This document shows positions 1-5,949 of a DNA stretch of 5,958 nucleotides, piece by piece. Source of the DNA: Armatimonadota bacterium. GTDB lineage: Bacteria; Armatimonadota; Fimbriimonadia; Fimbriimonadales; Fimbriimonadaceae. The position numbers and the translations under genes are program-made. The DNA is taken from assembly GCA_023392285.1 (NCBI GenBank), contig JAEVZK010000057.1:1-5958 (forward strand), given 5' to 3'. Each line of letters opens with the position of its first letter. Positions within the stretch are counted from its first letter, which is position 1. The notes under the pieces were generated by a model that was given only the letters and a program-made list of their open reading frames with translations, did no database searches and was not told where the DNA came from.

Positions 1-1
1 T

Positions 2-859
2 CTGTGGGCGGAGCCGGAAGAAAGGCCATTCCAACGGGCCGTCCAAGTAGCTAAACACGCGGATGCGGTGGTGATGGTGCTGGGTTTGTCGAGCGCGATC
101 GAGGGCGAATCTGTCGATCGGAAGTCATTGGGCTTACCCGAAGTTCAGTTGGACCTGCTGCGGGCAGTCCGGAAAGCCACCCGAAAGCCGATCATCCTCG
201 TTCTCGTGAATGGTTCTCCGCTGACGTTGGGACCAGATGAGATGCGTTGCGACGCAATCCTCGAAGCGTGGTACCCGGGGATGCAGGGAGGTAACGCGGT
301 TGCTGACATCCTATTGGGCAAGGTGAGCCCTTCGGGACGTCTTCCTGTGACTGTGGTCAAAGCAATGGCCGATCTCCCGCCCTTCACCGATTACTCGATG
401 AAGCATCGGACCTACCGCTATCCCGGGCCAAAGCCGCAGTTTCCATTTGGGTTCGGGCTCAGCTACTCGCGTTTTTCGTACAGCCGTTTCCAAGTTCCCA
501 ACGAGTTGGCGATGAACTCGGGTCTGAATGCGTCGGTGATGGTGACCAACGTTGGAACTTTCGAAGCGGATGAGGTCGTGCAGGTGTATCGGCACTTCGT
601 CTCGCCAAGTCGGCCCATGCCCGAACAGCAGCTGGTCGCCTTCAAACGCGTTCACCTGAAGCCGGGAGAGAGCCGGAAAGTCGAATTGCCGATCAACTCA
701 GACGACCTCAAAGTGTTGGGTGACGATACCTATCTGCACGGCGAACAAGGCGTCATCGTGCTCACCATAGGAGGTGGGCAACCTGGCTATACGAAAACAT
801 TGAAGGCGAGTGTTCACGTTGGCAAAGGTTCAAGGAGGGCGCAGAATGCAAGAGGATAA
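2..859 (+). CDS. Glycoside hydrolase family 3 beta-glucosidase/beta-xylosidase, C-terminal part (5' end outside window)
   Basis: The frame is open from the first complete codon at 2 to TAA at 857-859, so the visible 285 residues are the end of a longer gene. The GTG at 68 is an internal valine codon, because homology continues upstream of it (A-x-H-ADAVVMVLGLS). Visible residues 1 to about 130 form the GH3 C-terminal alpha/beta domain: GLSSAIEGESVDR, LVNGSPL, AWYPGMQGG and SGRLPVTV. The TYRYPG...PFGFGLSYSRF segment follows, typical of xylosidase-type GH3. The last ~100 residues are the fibronectin-III-like domain (NVGTFEADEVVQVY, KRVHLKPGES). GH3 enzymes release terminal glucose or xylose from beta-linked oligosaccharides. 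The aspartate nucleophile lies in the missing N-terminal barrel, and a Glu in the GES stretch is the likely acid/base (inference). The loop between EGES and the DR pair looks shorter than in many relatives. Substrate and any signal peptide cannot be judged from this part. Confidence 0.93.
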   Translation: MWAEPEERPFQRAVQVAKHADAVVMVLGLSSAIEGESVDRKSLGLPEVQLDLLRAVRKATRKPIILVLVNGSPLTLGPDEMRCDAILEAWYPGMQGGNAVADILLGKVSPSGRLPVTVVKAMADLPPFTDYSMKHRTYRYPGPKPQFPFGFGLSYSRFSYSRFQVPNELAMNSGLNASVMVTNVGTFEADEVVQVYRHFVSPSRPMPEQQLVAFKRVHLKPGESRKVELPINSDDLKVLGDDTYLHGEQGVIVLTIGGGQPGYTKTLKASVHVGKGSRRAQNARG

Positions 860-867
860 GCTCCTTG
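831..867 (+). terminator. Possible hairpin at the end of the GH3 gene
   Basis: CAAGGAG (831-837) is perfectly complementary to CTCCTTG (861-867), giving a 7-bp stem that spans the stop codon with a 23-base loop. There is no T tract after it and the loop is long, so this is at best a weak or factor-assisted transcription end. It also lies directly before the promoter-like element of the next gene. Confidence 0.2.
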
Positions 868-868
868 G

Positions 869-877
869 TGCTAAACT
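869..877 (+). promoter_or_regulatory. Candidate extended -10 element (TGC-TAAACT) for the histidine kinase
   Basis: TAAACT at 872-877 fits the TANNNT pattern of a sigma-70 type -10 box and is preceded by TGC, an extended -10. The kinase ATG begins 12 bases after the hexamer, so transcription would start only about five or six bases before the ATG. No good -35 box is visible at the usual spacing and there is no Shine-Dalgarno sequence, which fits a near-leaderless mRNA. This is inferred from sequence alone. Confidence 0.35.
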
Positions 878-889
878 CCTGATAGTGCG

Positions 890-2959
890 ATGCCGCGCCG
901 CCTCCGTGCCATGAGCGAATCCAGTGGAGCGATCAGCCAGTCTCGGCCCTCCCCCGACCCTCTTTCGTGCTCCGCAATCGAACTTTCGCTCATCGACCAG
1001 TTGCCTGTCCCCGTTTATACAACGGATAAAGAAGGCCGCATAACCTTGCTAAACAGAGCGGCTGCCCAACTGTGGGGAGAAGCGGATTTACTTGGCGAGA
1101 GGCTTGGAAGCGGTTCTTGGGAGTTGTGCTACTCGGACGGTCGCCCGATGCCCTACGAAGAGTCGCCCTTGGCAATTTGCTTAGCGACGGGTTGCAGTGC
1201 TCGGAGTCAGCTCGTCATGCGCGATCAGAATGGCCACGAGGCTTACCTGATCTCGAGTCCCACCCCGATATTGGACCAAGAGGGAGTTGTCACCGGAGCG
1301 ATCGATATTCTAATCGATACCTCGGACCAGCTTCAAGTCGGCAACAGCCTACGCGTTTATCGAGAGATTTTTGACAAGTCGACTGACGCCATCGCGGTCT
1401 TCGATCGTGATGGCCGCTTCGTCGAGATGAACCCGGCCCATGAGCTGCTTAGCCAGTACTCATCCACCGAACTGATCGGCGAGGAGCCGACGAAGCTCAT
1501 TTCCACCGCGTCTTCGGACCAGATCATGGAAGCCTTGGAGGAGCGGAAAAGCTTCTTTGGAGAGCAAAAGGGCATCCGAAAGGATGGTTCGGAGATTGAT
1601 GTCGAAATTTCAACCTTCAGTATCGACGGACCAGCCGGTGAACCGGAGCACTATGTCAGCCTCAGCCGCGATATCACCGCCAGAAAAGTGGCCGATGAAG
1701 CACTTCGGCAAGAAACCAAGGCGCTGGAAACAATCCAAAGAATCGGCCAGAGCCTTAACTCCACACTCGATCTCCAAACGCTCGTCCAAAGCCTGACCGA
1801 CCAATCCACAGATTTGGTAGGGGCGGAATTCGGTTCCTTCTTTTACAACGACATCAACCCCGAGGGTGAAATCTATCAACTCTATTCCCTCTCCGGGGTT
1901 CCGCGTTCCGCATTCGAGAACTTCCCTCAGCCTAGGCCGACCCCCATCTTCGGACCCACGTTTCGCAACGAGGCGACGGTTCGCTGCGACGATGTCACGC
2001 AGGATGAGCGCTATGGAAAATGGGGACCGCACTTCGGAATGCCCAAGGGACATCTGCCGGTCTGCAGTTACCTTGCCGTTTCGGTGGTGTCCCAATCCGG
2101 CGAAGTGATTGGCGGCCTATTTTACGGCCATTCCTCTCCTGGCGTCTTTACCGAGCGCCATGAACGTTTGATCGAAGGGATAGCTGCCCAAGCGGCTATC
2201 GCGATCGACAACGCCAGGCTCTACGGAAAGTTGCAGGCACTGAACGCTGATCTGGAGAGCCGAGTCCGGCAGCGCACTGCTGATCTCCAAGCCGCAAATC
2301 TCGAGATGGAAGGATTCACCTACACGATTTCTCATGATCTCCGTGGCCCTTTGCGGGCGATTGCCGCAACAAGCAGTATGCTCATGCAGGATCACGGCTC
2401 CGACCTTGACTCCGACGCCTTTGCTCTGTTGCGCAGGCAAAAAGAAGCTGCGATCCGAATGGGGGAGCTGATCGACGATCTCCTCAAGCTTTCGCGCCTT
2501 GCAAGACAAGACCTTGTACTGCAAGAGACTGATCTCTCCTCGGTCGCTGGCTCATCGGCAGATCAAATCACCCAAGAACATGGCGGGGCACTGTCAATTG
2601 TGATCCAGGAAGGCATGCGAGCCAAAGGCGACGCGAAGCTGCTGAGGTTCGTCTTCGACAACCTGCTTGGCAACTCCGTCAAGTTCGCTCGGCGAGGTGA
2701 GACTCCAAAGATCGAGGTGGGATTGGTCGAAGGATCGGATTCGACCTTCTTTGTTCGTGATAATGGGATCGGTTTCGATCTTGCTTACACGAAGAAAATC
2801 TTCCTGCCCTTCGAGAGGCTGGTTCGCGATCACGAATATCCCGGCACAGGGATCGGACTCGCCAACGTAAAGCGAATCATAGATCGTCACCGAGGTGAGA
2901 TTTGGTGCGACTCCACGCCCGGTGTGGGCACCACCTTCTTTTTTAGGCTTCCGTCTTAG
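890..2959 (+). CDS. Cytoplasmic PAS-PAS-GAF sensor histidine kinase
   Basis: The 689-residue protein is predicted to autophosphorylate on histidine and pass phosphate to an unidentified response regulator. Domains: PAS ~30-145 (VYTTDKEGRITLLNRAAAQLWG), second PAS ~155-265 (IFDKSTDAIAVFDRDGRFVEMNPA, ending SLSRDITARK), GAF ~280-445 (GHLPVCSYLAVSVV...GEVIGGLFYGH), coiled linker ~445-475, HisKA with phospho-acceptor His482 in SHDLRGPLRAI, and HATPase_c ~580-689. The ATPase has an N box with Asn595 (DNLLGNSVKF), a G1 box DNGIGFD from Asp624, an F box (FLPFERL) and a G2 box GTGIGLANVKRI. All key residues are present. There is no membrane segment, so it should sense an internal or diffusible signal; the ligand and any bound cofactor are unknown. 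No response regulator gene is adjacent (orphan kinase). ATG 890 has no Shine-Dalgarno; ATG 911 (Met8) is an in-frame alternative. Confidence 0.95.
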   Translation: MPRRLRAMSESSGAISQSRPSPDPLSCSAIELSLIDQLPVPVYTTDKEGRITLLNRAAAQLWGEADLLGERLGSGSWELCYSDGRPMPYEESPLAICLATGCSARSQLVMRDQNGHEAYLISSPTPILDQEGVVTGAIDILIDTSDQLQVGNSLRVYREIFDKSTDAIAVFDRDGRFVEMNPAHELLSQYSSTELIGEEPTKLISTASSDQIMEALEERKSFFGEQKGIRKDGSEIDVEISTFSIDGPAGEPEHYVSLSRDITARKVADEALRQETKALETIQRIGQSLNSTLDLQTLVQSLTDQSTDLVGAEFGSFFYNDINPEGEIYQLYSLSGVPRSAFENFPQPRPTPIFGPTFRNEATVRCDDVTQDERYGKWGPHFGMPKGHLPVCSYLAVSVVSQSGEVIGGLFYGHSSPGVFTERHERLIEGIAAQAAIAIDNARLYGKLQALNADLESRVRQRTADLQAANLEMEGFTYTISHDLRGPLRAIAATSSMLMQDHGSDLDSDAFALLRRQKEAAIRMGELIDDLLKLSRLARQDLVLQETDLSSVAGSSADQITQEHGGALSIVIQEGMRAKGDAKLLRFVFDNLLGNSVKFARRGETPKIEVGLVEGSDSTFFVRDNGIGFDLAYTKKIFLPFERLVRDHEYPGTGIGLANVKRIIDRHRGEIWCDSTPGVGTTFFFRLPS

Positions 2960-2971
2960 GTCTCGCAGCGG

Positions 2972-2977
2972 TACGAT
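2972..2977 (+). promoter_or_regulatory. Candidate -10 element (TACGAT) for the exported protein gene
   Basis: TACGAT lies between the kinase stop and the next ATG, 14 bases before ATG 2992, which gives a predicted leader of about eight bases. There is no Shine-Dalgarno sequence and no clear -35 box. An in-frame TAG at 2977-2979 rules out an upstream extension of the downstream gene to an earlier start, which supports ATG 2992 as the real start. Confidence 0.33.
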
Positions 2978-2991
2978 AGATACACACCGCC

Positions 2992-3570
2992 ATGATTCCA
3001 CTGATCGCCCTAGTCGTCTTATCTTCGCAAGGTCAGAAGTCCGCTCCTGCCGCAGAACACAATGTCTGGTTCTGTCCTTACATCGAGGTGACCAGTCATT
3101 CGCCTTTCGATCAAACCCCGGCCGGATCGTATGACGCCCGCGACGCGTTTGGCGGCTCGTACGGCAGCGTCAAAGGAGAAGTAGGACACGTCGTCTTTGA
3201 AGACGACGATGAAGCGCTTGGGAAAGAAGATTTCATTGAATGGCACACCAAGGAGGCGGTCGAGATTAGCCGACTCATCTTCTCCTGGCAAGACGATGCT
3301 CCTGGGAATAGCTGGCGAAATTTGGCCCGCTTCGCGATCCTTGGCCGCCGAAATGCCGCCGGGGAATGGACGCTGCTTTGGGCAGAAAACACTCCCATGA
3401 ATGTGGGTCGATTTACACTCGAGAAGAAGATCACGCCCGACCAATATCAATATTTTCGAGCCGAATTCTTACGGAGCGGCACCACCAATGGAACGGCGAC
3501 CGCTCCCCGTATTTGCCAGCTGGAAGCTTACGGCCGAGTCGTCGTGCCATTTTCTGTACACACGAAGTAG
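2992..3570 (+). CDS. Small exported protein, predicted galactose-binding-like (F5/8C-like) beta-sandwich
   Basis: This 192-residue protein matches no named family that I recognise with certainty. Residues 1-11 (MIPLIALVVLS) are hydrophobic and are followed by a small-residue stretch with a plausible signal peptidase site near SAPAA (residues 17-21). The n-region lacks the usual Lys or Arg, so the export signal is atypical. The rest is soluble: an acidic turn EDDDE (70-74), DFIEWHTKEAVEISRLIF (80-97), DDAPGNSWRNLARFAILGR (101-119), a GEWTLLW strand (124-130) and a closing ICQLEAYGRVVV (174-185). A conserved-looking strand, an acidic loop, R..RF.I.GR and a final LE.YG is the layout of discoidin-type carbohydrate- or surface-binding modules. 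Two cysteines outside the signal (28 and 175) could form a disulfide linking the ends. It sits 32 bp after the kinase and 6 bp before the acetyltransferase. The binding role is inference; being a real exported protein is more secure. Confidence 0.8.
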   Translation: MIPLIALVVLSSQGQKSAPAAEHNVWFCPYIEVTSHSPFDQTPAGSYDARDAFGGSYGSVKGEVGHVVFEDDDEALGKEDFIEWHTKEAVEISRLIFSWQDDAPGNSWRNLARFAILGRRNAAGEWTLLWAENTPMNVGRFTLEKKITPDQYQYFRAEFLRSGTTNGTATAPRICQLEAYGRVVVPFSVHTK

Positions 3571-3576
3571 CCGCAG

Positions 3577-4044
3577 ATGAGCCGATTCGTCTTTCGACCG
3601 GCCCGCGCGGGGGAGCACGAGATGCTGACCAACTTGGTCATGGCTTCGGTCGCTCAACGCTGGGGGTATTCGGAAGAATTCATGGCGTGGGAGCCTGAAG
3701 CCCTCGCAATCGCCCCTGAACACATCCTGCATGGAGTGGCAACGGTCATGGAAGTGGAGAGTGTTGCGGCGGGTTTGTACCTCCTGGATGGGAAAACACC
3801 CGAAATGAAGATGCTTCGGCTGATGACCGCTCCAGGTTTTTACGGATTGGGCGTTGGTAGAAGGTTATGGGAGCATGCGGTTCTGACGGCTCGTGACCGA
3901 GGCGCCGCGACGATGATTCTCGATGCCGATCCTAATGCGGAGCCTTTCTATCTACACATGGGAGCGGTGACCACGGGTGAACATGATTGGGAACCCCCGA
4001 TGATGCCCGGCTGGAAGCTGAAGGCGATGCGCTATGAACTCTGA
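3577..4044 (+). CDS. GNAT family N-acetyltransferase
   Basis: The 155-residue protein is a single GNAT domain, which transfers an acetyl group from acetyl-CoA to an amine; the substrate is unknown. The N terminus FVFRPARAGEHEMLTNLV is the usual first strand and helix. Motif A is MLRLMTAPGFYGLGVGRRLWEHAV, with the acetyl-CoA pyrophosphate loop GLGVGR at residues 90-95. Motif B is MILDADPNAEPFYLHMGA (113-130), the common ending in which the ADPNAxPFY stretch precedes the last strand. The C-terminal GEHDWEPPMMPGWKLKAMRYEL fits the final strands, so the domain is complete. ATG 3577 lies six bases after the previous stop and has no clear Shine-Dalgarno, so translation probably depends on the upstream gene. 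Its last 13 bases overlap the convergent DinB-fold gene. Confidence 0.9.
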   Translation: MSRFVFRPARAGEHEMLTNLVMASVAQRWGYSEEFMAWEPEALAIAPEHILHGVATVMEVESVAAGLYLLDGKTPEMKMLRLMTAPGFYGLGVGRRLWEHAVLTARDRGAATMILDADPNAEPFYLHMGAVTTGEHDWEPPMMPGWKLKAMRYEL

Positions 4045-4607
4045 GAATTCCGTTCACGAATCTCTCGATGAGCGGTGAAGGAGTTAGCCTTGCTTACCCA
4101 CTCGGTGTCGATACCGGCGCCATTCAGCAATTCTGAAAGCTGCCCAACGTGGCCCTGCAGATGCCGTAAATTGAGCAGTTCATGCGAAATCTTGCTCATG
4201 TTCGGATACCAGAAGAATCCAGTGTCGCTCCGTTCCAAGTCTAGGGAGTCGATAATGGAATTCACCTGGCTGTCGACGAAAGCGATGTATTCTAGCGTTA
4301 CTTCTTTTGATGGGGCGTCGGTATTCGGTGGCAGTTCGTAGGGTTCGATTTCGCTCCGGTCCTGTTCAGAATTCGGAACGAGAAGTGCTTTTACTGCTGC
4401 GGGCCAGCTCGAGATCGATCGGTGGAAGTCCTCTTCCCCTTGTAAGAGGTACAGGTGTGTGAAGTAAACCGCGTGCCACGCGATTCGCCAATAGGTGCGC
4501 ACCTTCTCGCCCGAGTTCCACAGTTCGGGCGGACAGGAGTCGACACAGTCCGCCAGCATCGATAGACCTGCATGAAATTGCTCCCGCAGAGCACCCTTCA
4601 AATCCAT
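4032..4607 (-). CDS. DinB/YfiT-like four-helix-bundle protein, putative metalloenzyme
   Basis: The 191-residue product has the DinB superfamily layout. The first helix LREQFHAGLSMLADCV is followed by a second helix carrying His45 (WRIAWHAVYFTHLYL), and a late helix carries His149 and His153 in LRHLQGHVGQLSELL. One His from helix 2 plus an HxxxH pair is the usual three-histidine metal site of this fold. Family members are thought to be thiol-dependent transferases or related enzymes, but most, including this one, have no assigned substrate. Despite the name, DinB-fold proteins are unrelated to DNA polymerase IV. ATG at 4607-4605 directly follows a strong -10-like element and has no Shine-Dalgarno. 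The gene converges on the acetyltransferase with a 13-bp overlap and diverges from ada. The low-complexity tail (RERNSQSS) lies in the overlap and is probably dispensable. Confidence 0.88.
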   Translation of the reverse strand: MDLKGALREQFHAGLSMLADCVDSCPPELWNSGEKVRTYWRIAWHAVYFTHLYLLQGEEDFHRSISSWPAAVKALLVPNSEQDRSEIEPYELPPNTDAPSKEVTLEYIAFVDSQVNSIIDSLDLERSDTGFFWYPNMSKISHELLNLRHLQGHVGQLSELLNGAGIDTEWVSKANSFTAHREIRERNSQSS

Positions 4608-4613
4608 CTGGCT

Positions 4614-4622
4614 ATTCTAGCA
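4614..4622 (-). promoter_or_regulatory. Candidate extended -10 (TGC-TAGAAT) giving a leaderless DinB-fold mRNA
   Basis: Read on the minus strand, TGC TAGAAT is followed by six bases (AGCCAG) and then the ATG. TAGAAT matches TATAAT at five of six positions and carries the TGN extension. With the normal distance from -10 box to transcription start, the first transcribed base would be at or next to the A of the ATG. This is the strongest promoter-like match in the window. A -35 box is not obvious. Confidence 0.5.
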
Positions 4623-4672
4623 AAGAAGTTCGTCGTTTAATTTTCGGCGGCGCGCCTTGTCCGGCAGGCGAC

Positions 4673-5728
4673 ATGATAAGAATTATGGAAACGCTCACGC
4701 GTGATCAGATGGTGCAGGTGATGCAAGATCGAGATAGCTCCTATGAAGGATCGTTCTTCATCGGGGTAAAAACCACTGGCATTTTCTGCAAACCTGGGTG
4801 CCCGGCCAGAACCCCAAAAGAGGAAAACGTGGAGTTCTTCGGTTCGATCGAGGAAGCGGTAGCCGCCGGATATCGACCCTGCCTCCGATGCAAACCGACG
4901 CATGGGCGGTCGCCGGTTCCGACTTGGTTGGCAGATTTGCTGAACTCGATCGAGAGAAGCCCGAATCTTCGCATCACCGACAAAGACCTGACGAACCGGG
5001 GATTACTGCCCGCGCGGGTGCGCAGAGCGTTTCTGAATCGGTTCGGCATGACGTTCCAAGCATATTGTCGGCGTGTGAGGATGAGTCAGGCTCTGCCTGA
5101 TCTACGTGCGGGCTCTGGCGTTTTTCAAGCCGCGCTGGAGCATGGATACGACTCTGACAGCGGCTTTCGAGATGCATTCTCCAGCCTATTTGGGGTGCCC
5201 ACCGGACATGCTGGCAAGGTAAGCGTCTTAACGGCCAAGATCATCGAATCGCCACTCGGTCCGATCGTCGGAATCGCCAGTGGAGATGCTTTGGTGCTCC
5301 TAGAGTTCCACGACCGGCGAGCTCTCGCGAACGAGCTTGCTTGGGTTCAGAGGCACTTCAAGTCGGCGGTCGTTCCTGGCACGAACGAAATCCTAGATTG
5401 CACTGAGCGACAGTTGCGCGAATACTTTGCGGGAACGCTCAAAACCTTCGATCTGCCGCTTTACCTCCAAGGCAGTGAGTTCCAAGTTCGCTGTTGGCGT
5501 GCCCTTCTCGACATACCTTACGGCGAGACTCGGTCTTACGCCGATCAGGCAAAGGCGGTCGGCTCGCCAACAGCCGTTCGCGCGGTTGGGACTGCTAACG
5601 GTGCCAATCGGCTGTGCATCGTCATCCCCTGCCATCGCGTGATAGCCTCGGACGGATCGCCTGCTGGCTACGGTGGGGGCATCTGGCGTAAGCTGCGTCT
5701 GCTCGAGATAGAGAATCCTGTAGATTAA
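4673..5728 (+). CDS. ada: Ada: O6-alkylguanine-DNA alkyltransferase with Ada zinc and AraC-type domains
   Basis: The 351-residue protein has the complete Ada architecture. Residues ~8-75 are the zinc-binding methyl-phosphotriester repair domain, with Cys39, Cys43, Cys70 and Cys73 (TTGIFCKPGC, YRPCLRC) matching Cys38, 42, 69 and 72 of E. coli Ada; Cys39 is the expected methyl acceptor. Residues ~82-178 form an AraC-type double helix-turn-helix (LTNRGLLPARVRRAFLNRFGMTFQAY, then LEHGYDSDSGFRDAF). Residues ~184-347 are the MGMT domain: FQVRCWRALLDIPYGETRSYADQA, the arginine-finger region AVRAVGTANGANR, and PCHRV with acceptor Cys320. It repairs O6-methylguanine by suicide methyl transfer and, in characterised homologs, methylated Cys38 switches the protein to an activator of its own gene. 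ATG 4673 has only a weak purine-rich stretch upstream; ATG 4685 (Met5) would start METLTRDQM and fits many homologs equally well. It is divergent from the DinB-fold gene across 65 bp. Confidence 0.96.
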   Translation: MIRIMETLTRDQMVQVMQDRDSSYEGSFFIGVKTTGIFCKPGCPARTPKEENVEFFGSIEEAVAAGYRPCLRCKPTHGRSPVPTWLADLLNSIERSPNLRITDKDLTNRGLLPARVRRAFLNRFGMTFQAYCRRVRMSQALPDLRAGSGVFQAALEHGYDSDSGFRDAFSSLFGVPTGHAGKVSVLTAKIIESPLGPIVGIASGDALVLLEFHDRRALANELAWVQRHFKSAVVPGTNEILDCTERQLREYFAGTLKTFDLPLYLQGSEFQVRCWRALLDIPYGETRSYADQAKAVGSPTAVRAVGTANGANRLCIVIPCHRVIASDGSPAGYGGGIWRKLRLLEIENPVD

Positions 5729-5739
5729 TGCAGGAATTC
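5713..5739 (+). terminator. Weak hairpin at the end of ada
   Basis: GAATCCTG (5713-5720) pairs with CAGGAATTC (5731-5739), leaving one bulged A. The stem is eight base pairs with a ten-base loop and spans the ada stop codon. No T tract follows, so a role in termination is only a possibility. Confidence 0.22.
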
Positions 5740-5765
5740 GGCCTGTAACCGGGCGCTCGCACAGC

Positions 5766-5813
5766 CAGATCCCTCCGTTCCGCGCCGCTGGGCATCGCTT
5801 CAGTCGGGATGAC
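5766..5813 (-). repeat. Dispersed palindromic repeat, copy 1 (minus orientation)
   Basis: Read on the minus strand the 48-bp element begins GTCATCCCGACTGAAGCG and ends CGGAGGGATCTG. The head GTCATCCCGA and the tail GAGGGAYCTG are shared with the copy at 5834-5880. The middle differs and forms no strong hairpin. The head-and-tail pattern resembles the short intergenic repeats of the GTCATYCYGAG...GAAGGAYCT type that I recall from many bacterial genomes; calling it a member of such a family is from memory. Confidence 0.6.
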
Positions 5814-5843
5814 GTGGCTGTCAATAGAGAGCCGTCATCCCGA
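5804..5843. repeat. 11-bp perfect inverted repeat joining the two repeat copies
   Basis: TCGGGATGACG (5804-5814) is the exact reverse complement of CGTCATCCCGA (5833-5843), with 18 bases between. It arises because the two dispersed repeat copies face away from each other with their heads adjacent. It could form a hairpin in RNA from either strand and may act as a bidirectional transcription end after ada, although no T tract is present. Confidence 0.65.
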
Positions 5844-5880
5844 GTTCGAGCCGTCCCCCGGCTCGAAAGAGGGACCTGAG
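5834..5880 (+). repeat. Dispersed palindromic repeat, copy 2 (plus orientation) with internal hairpin
   Basis: The element begins GTCATCCCGAG and ends GAGGGACCTGAG, matching the head and tail of the inverted copy at 5766-5813. Its centre is a perfect 8-bp hairpin, TTCGAGCC (5845-5852) with GGCTCGAA (5860-5867), closed by a 7-base loop. Outside that, TCCC (5838-5841) pairs with GGGA (5871-5874) across a symmetrical 3x3 internal loop, and GTCAT (5834-5838) can pair with ATGAC (5882-5886), although T5838 can be used only once. Confidence 0.62.
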
Positions 5881-5914
5881 TATGACAGTTGCTCCTTTCT
5901 AAACCTTCGCGCCT

Positions 5915-5949
5915 AGCCCGCAGGGCTGTAGCCTCGGCGACATGCCGAG
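5915..5949. repeat. Two consecutive short hairpins near the right edge
   Basis: AGCCC (5915-5919) pairs with GGGCT (5923-5927) over a 3-base loop. CTCGGC (5933-5938) then pairs with GCCGAG (5944-5949) over the 5-base loop GACAT. A further TCGGCG at 5953-5958 could compete for the GCCGA strand. The structure may continue past the edge of the window. It could be another dispersed repeat unit or a regulatory leader of a gene outside the window; I cannot choose between these. Confidence 0.4.

Noticed and set aside
68..70. GTG 68 as the true start of the GH3 gene
   Set aside because: The open frame and GH3-type sequence continue upstream to the window edge, and 263 residues would lack the catalytic barrel.
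311..655. 114-codon minus-strand frame opposite the GH3 gene
   Set aside because: The GH3 C-terminal motifs on the + strand fully explain this stretch.
1610..2095. 161-codon minus-strand open frame inside the histidine kinase gene
   Set aside because: It is antisense to the second PAS and GAF coding sequence, with no recognisable motifs; a shadow frame.
3019..3450. 143-codon minus-strand open frame opposite the exported protein gene
   Set aside because: The + strand frame has a signal peptide, a tight gap to the next gene and a promoter-like element; the antisense frame has no such support.
890..4044. A single four-gene defence or signalling system
   Set aside because: The genes belong to unrelated common families, no defence-type effector is present, and separate promoter-like elements precede at least two of them.
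4608..4672. Classical Ada box (AAAGCGCA) upstream of ada
   Set aside because: No exact or near-exact match is present on either strand; only the partial AATT-N6-GGCG noted under findings.
5393..5824. 143-codon open frame on the minus strand over the end of ada
   Set aside because: It lies mostly antisense to the MGMT domain, whose motifs are clearly encoded on the + strand. It shows no domain pattern and runs into the repeat region.
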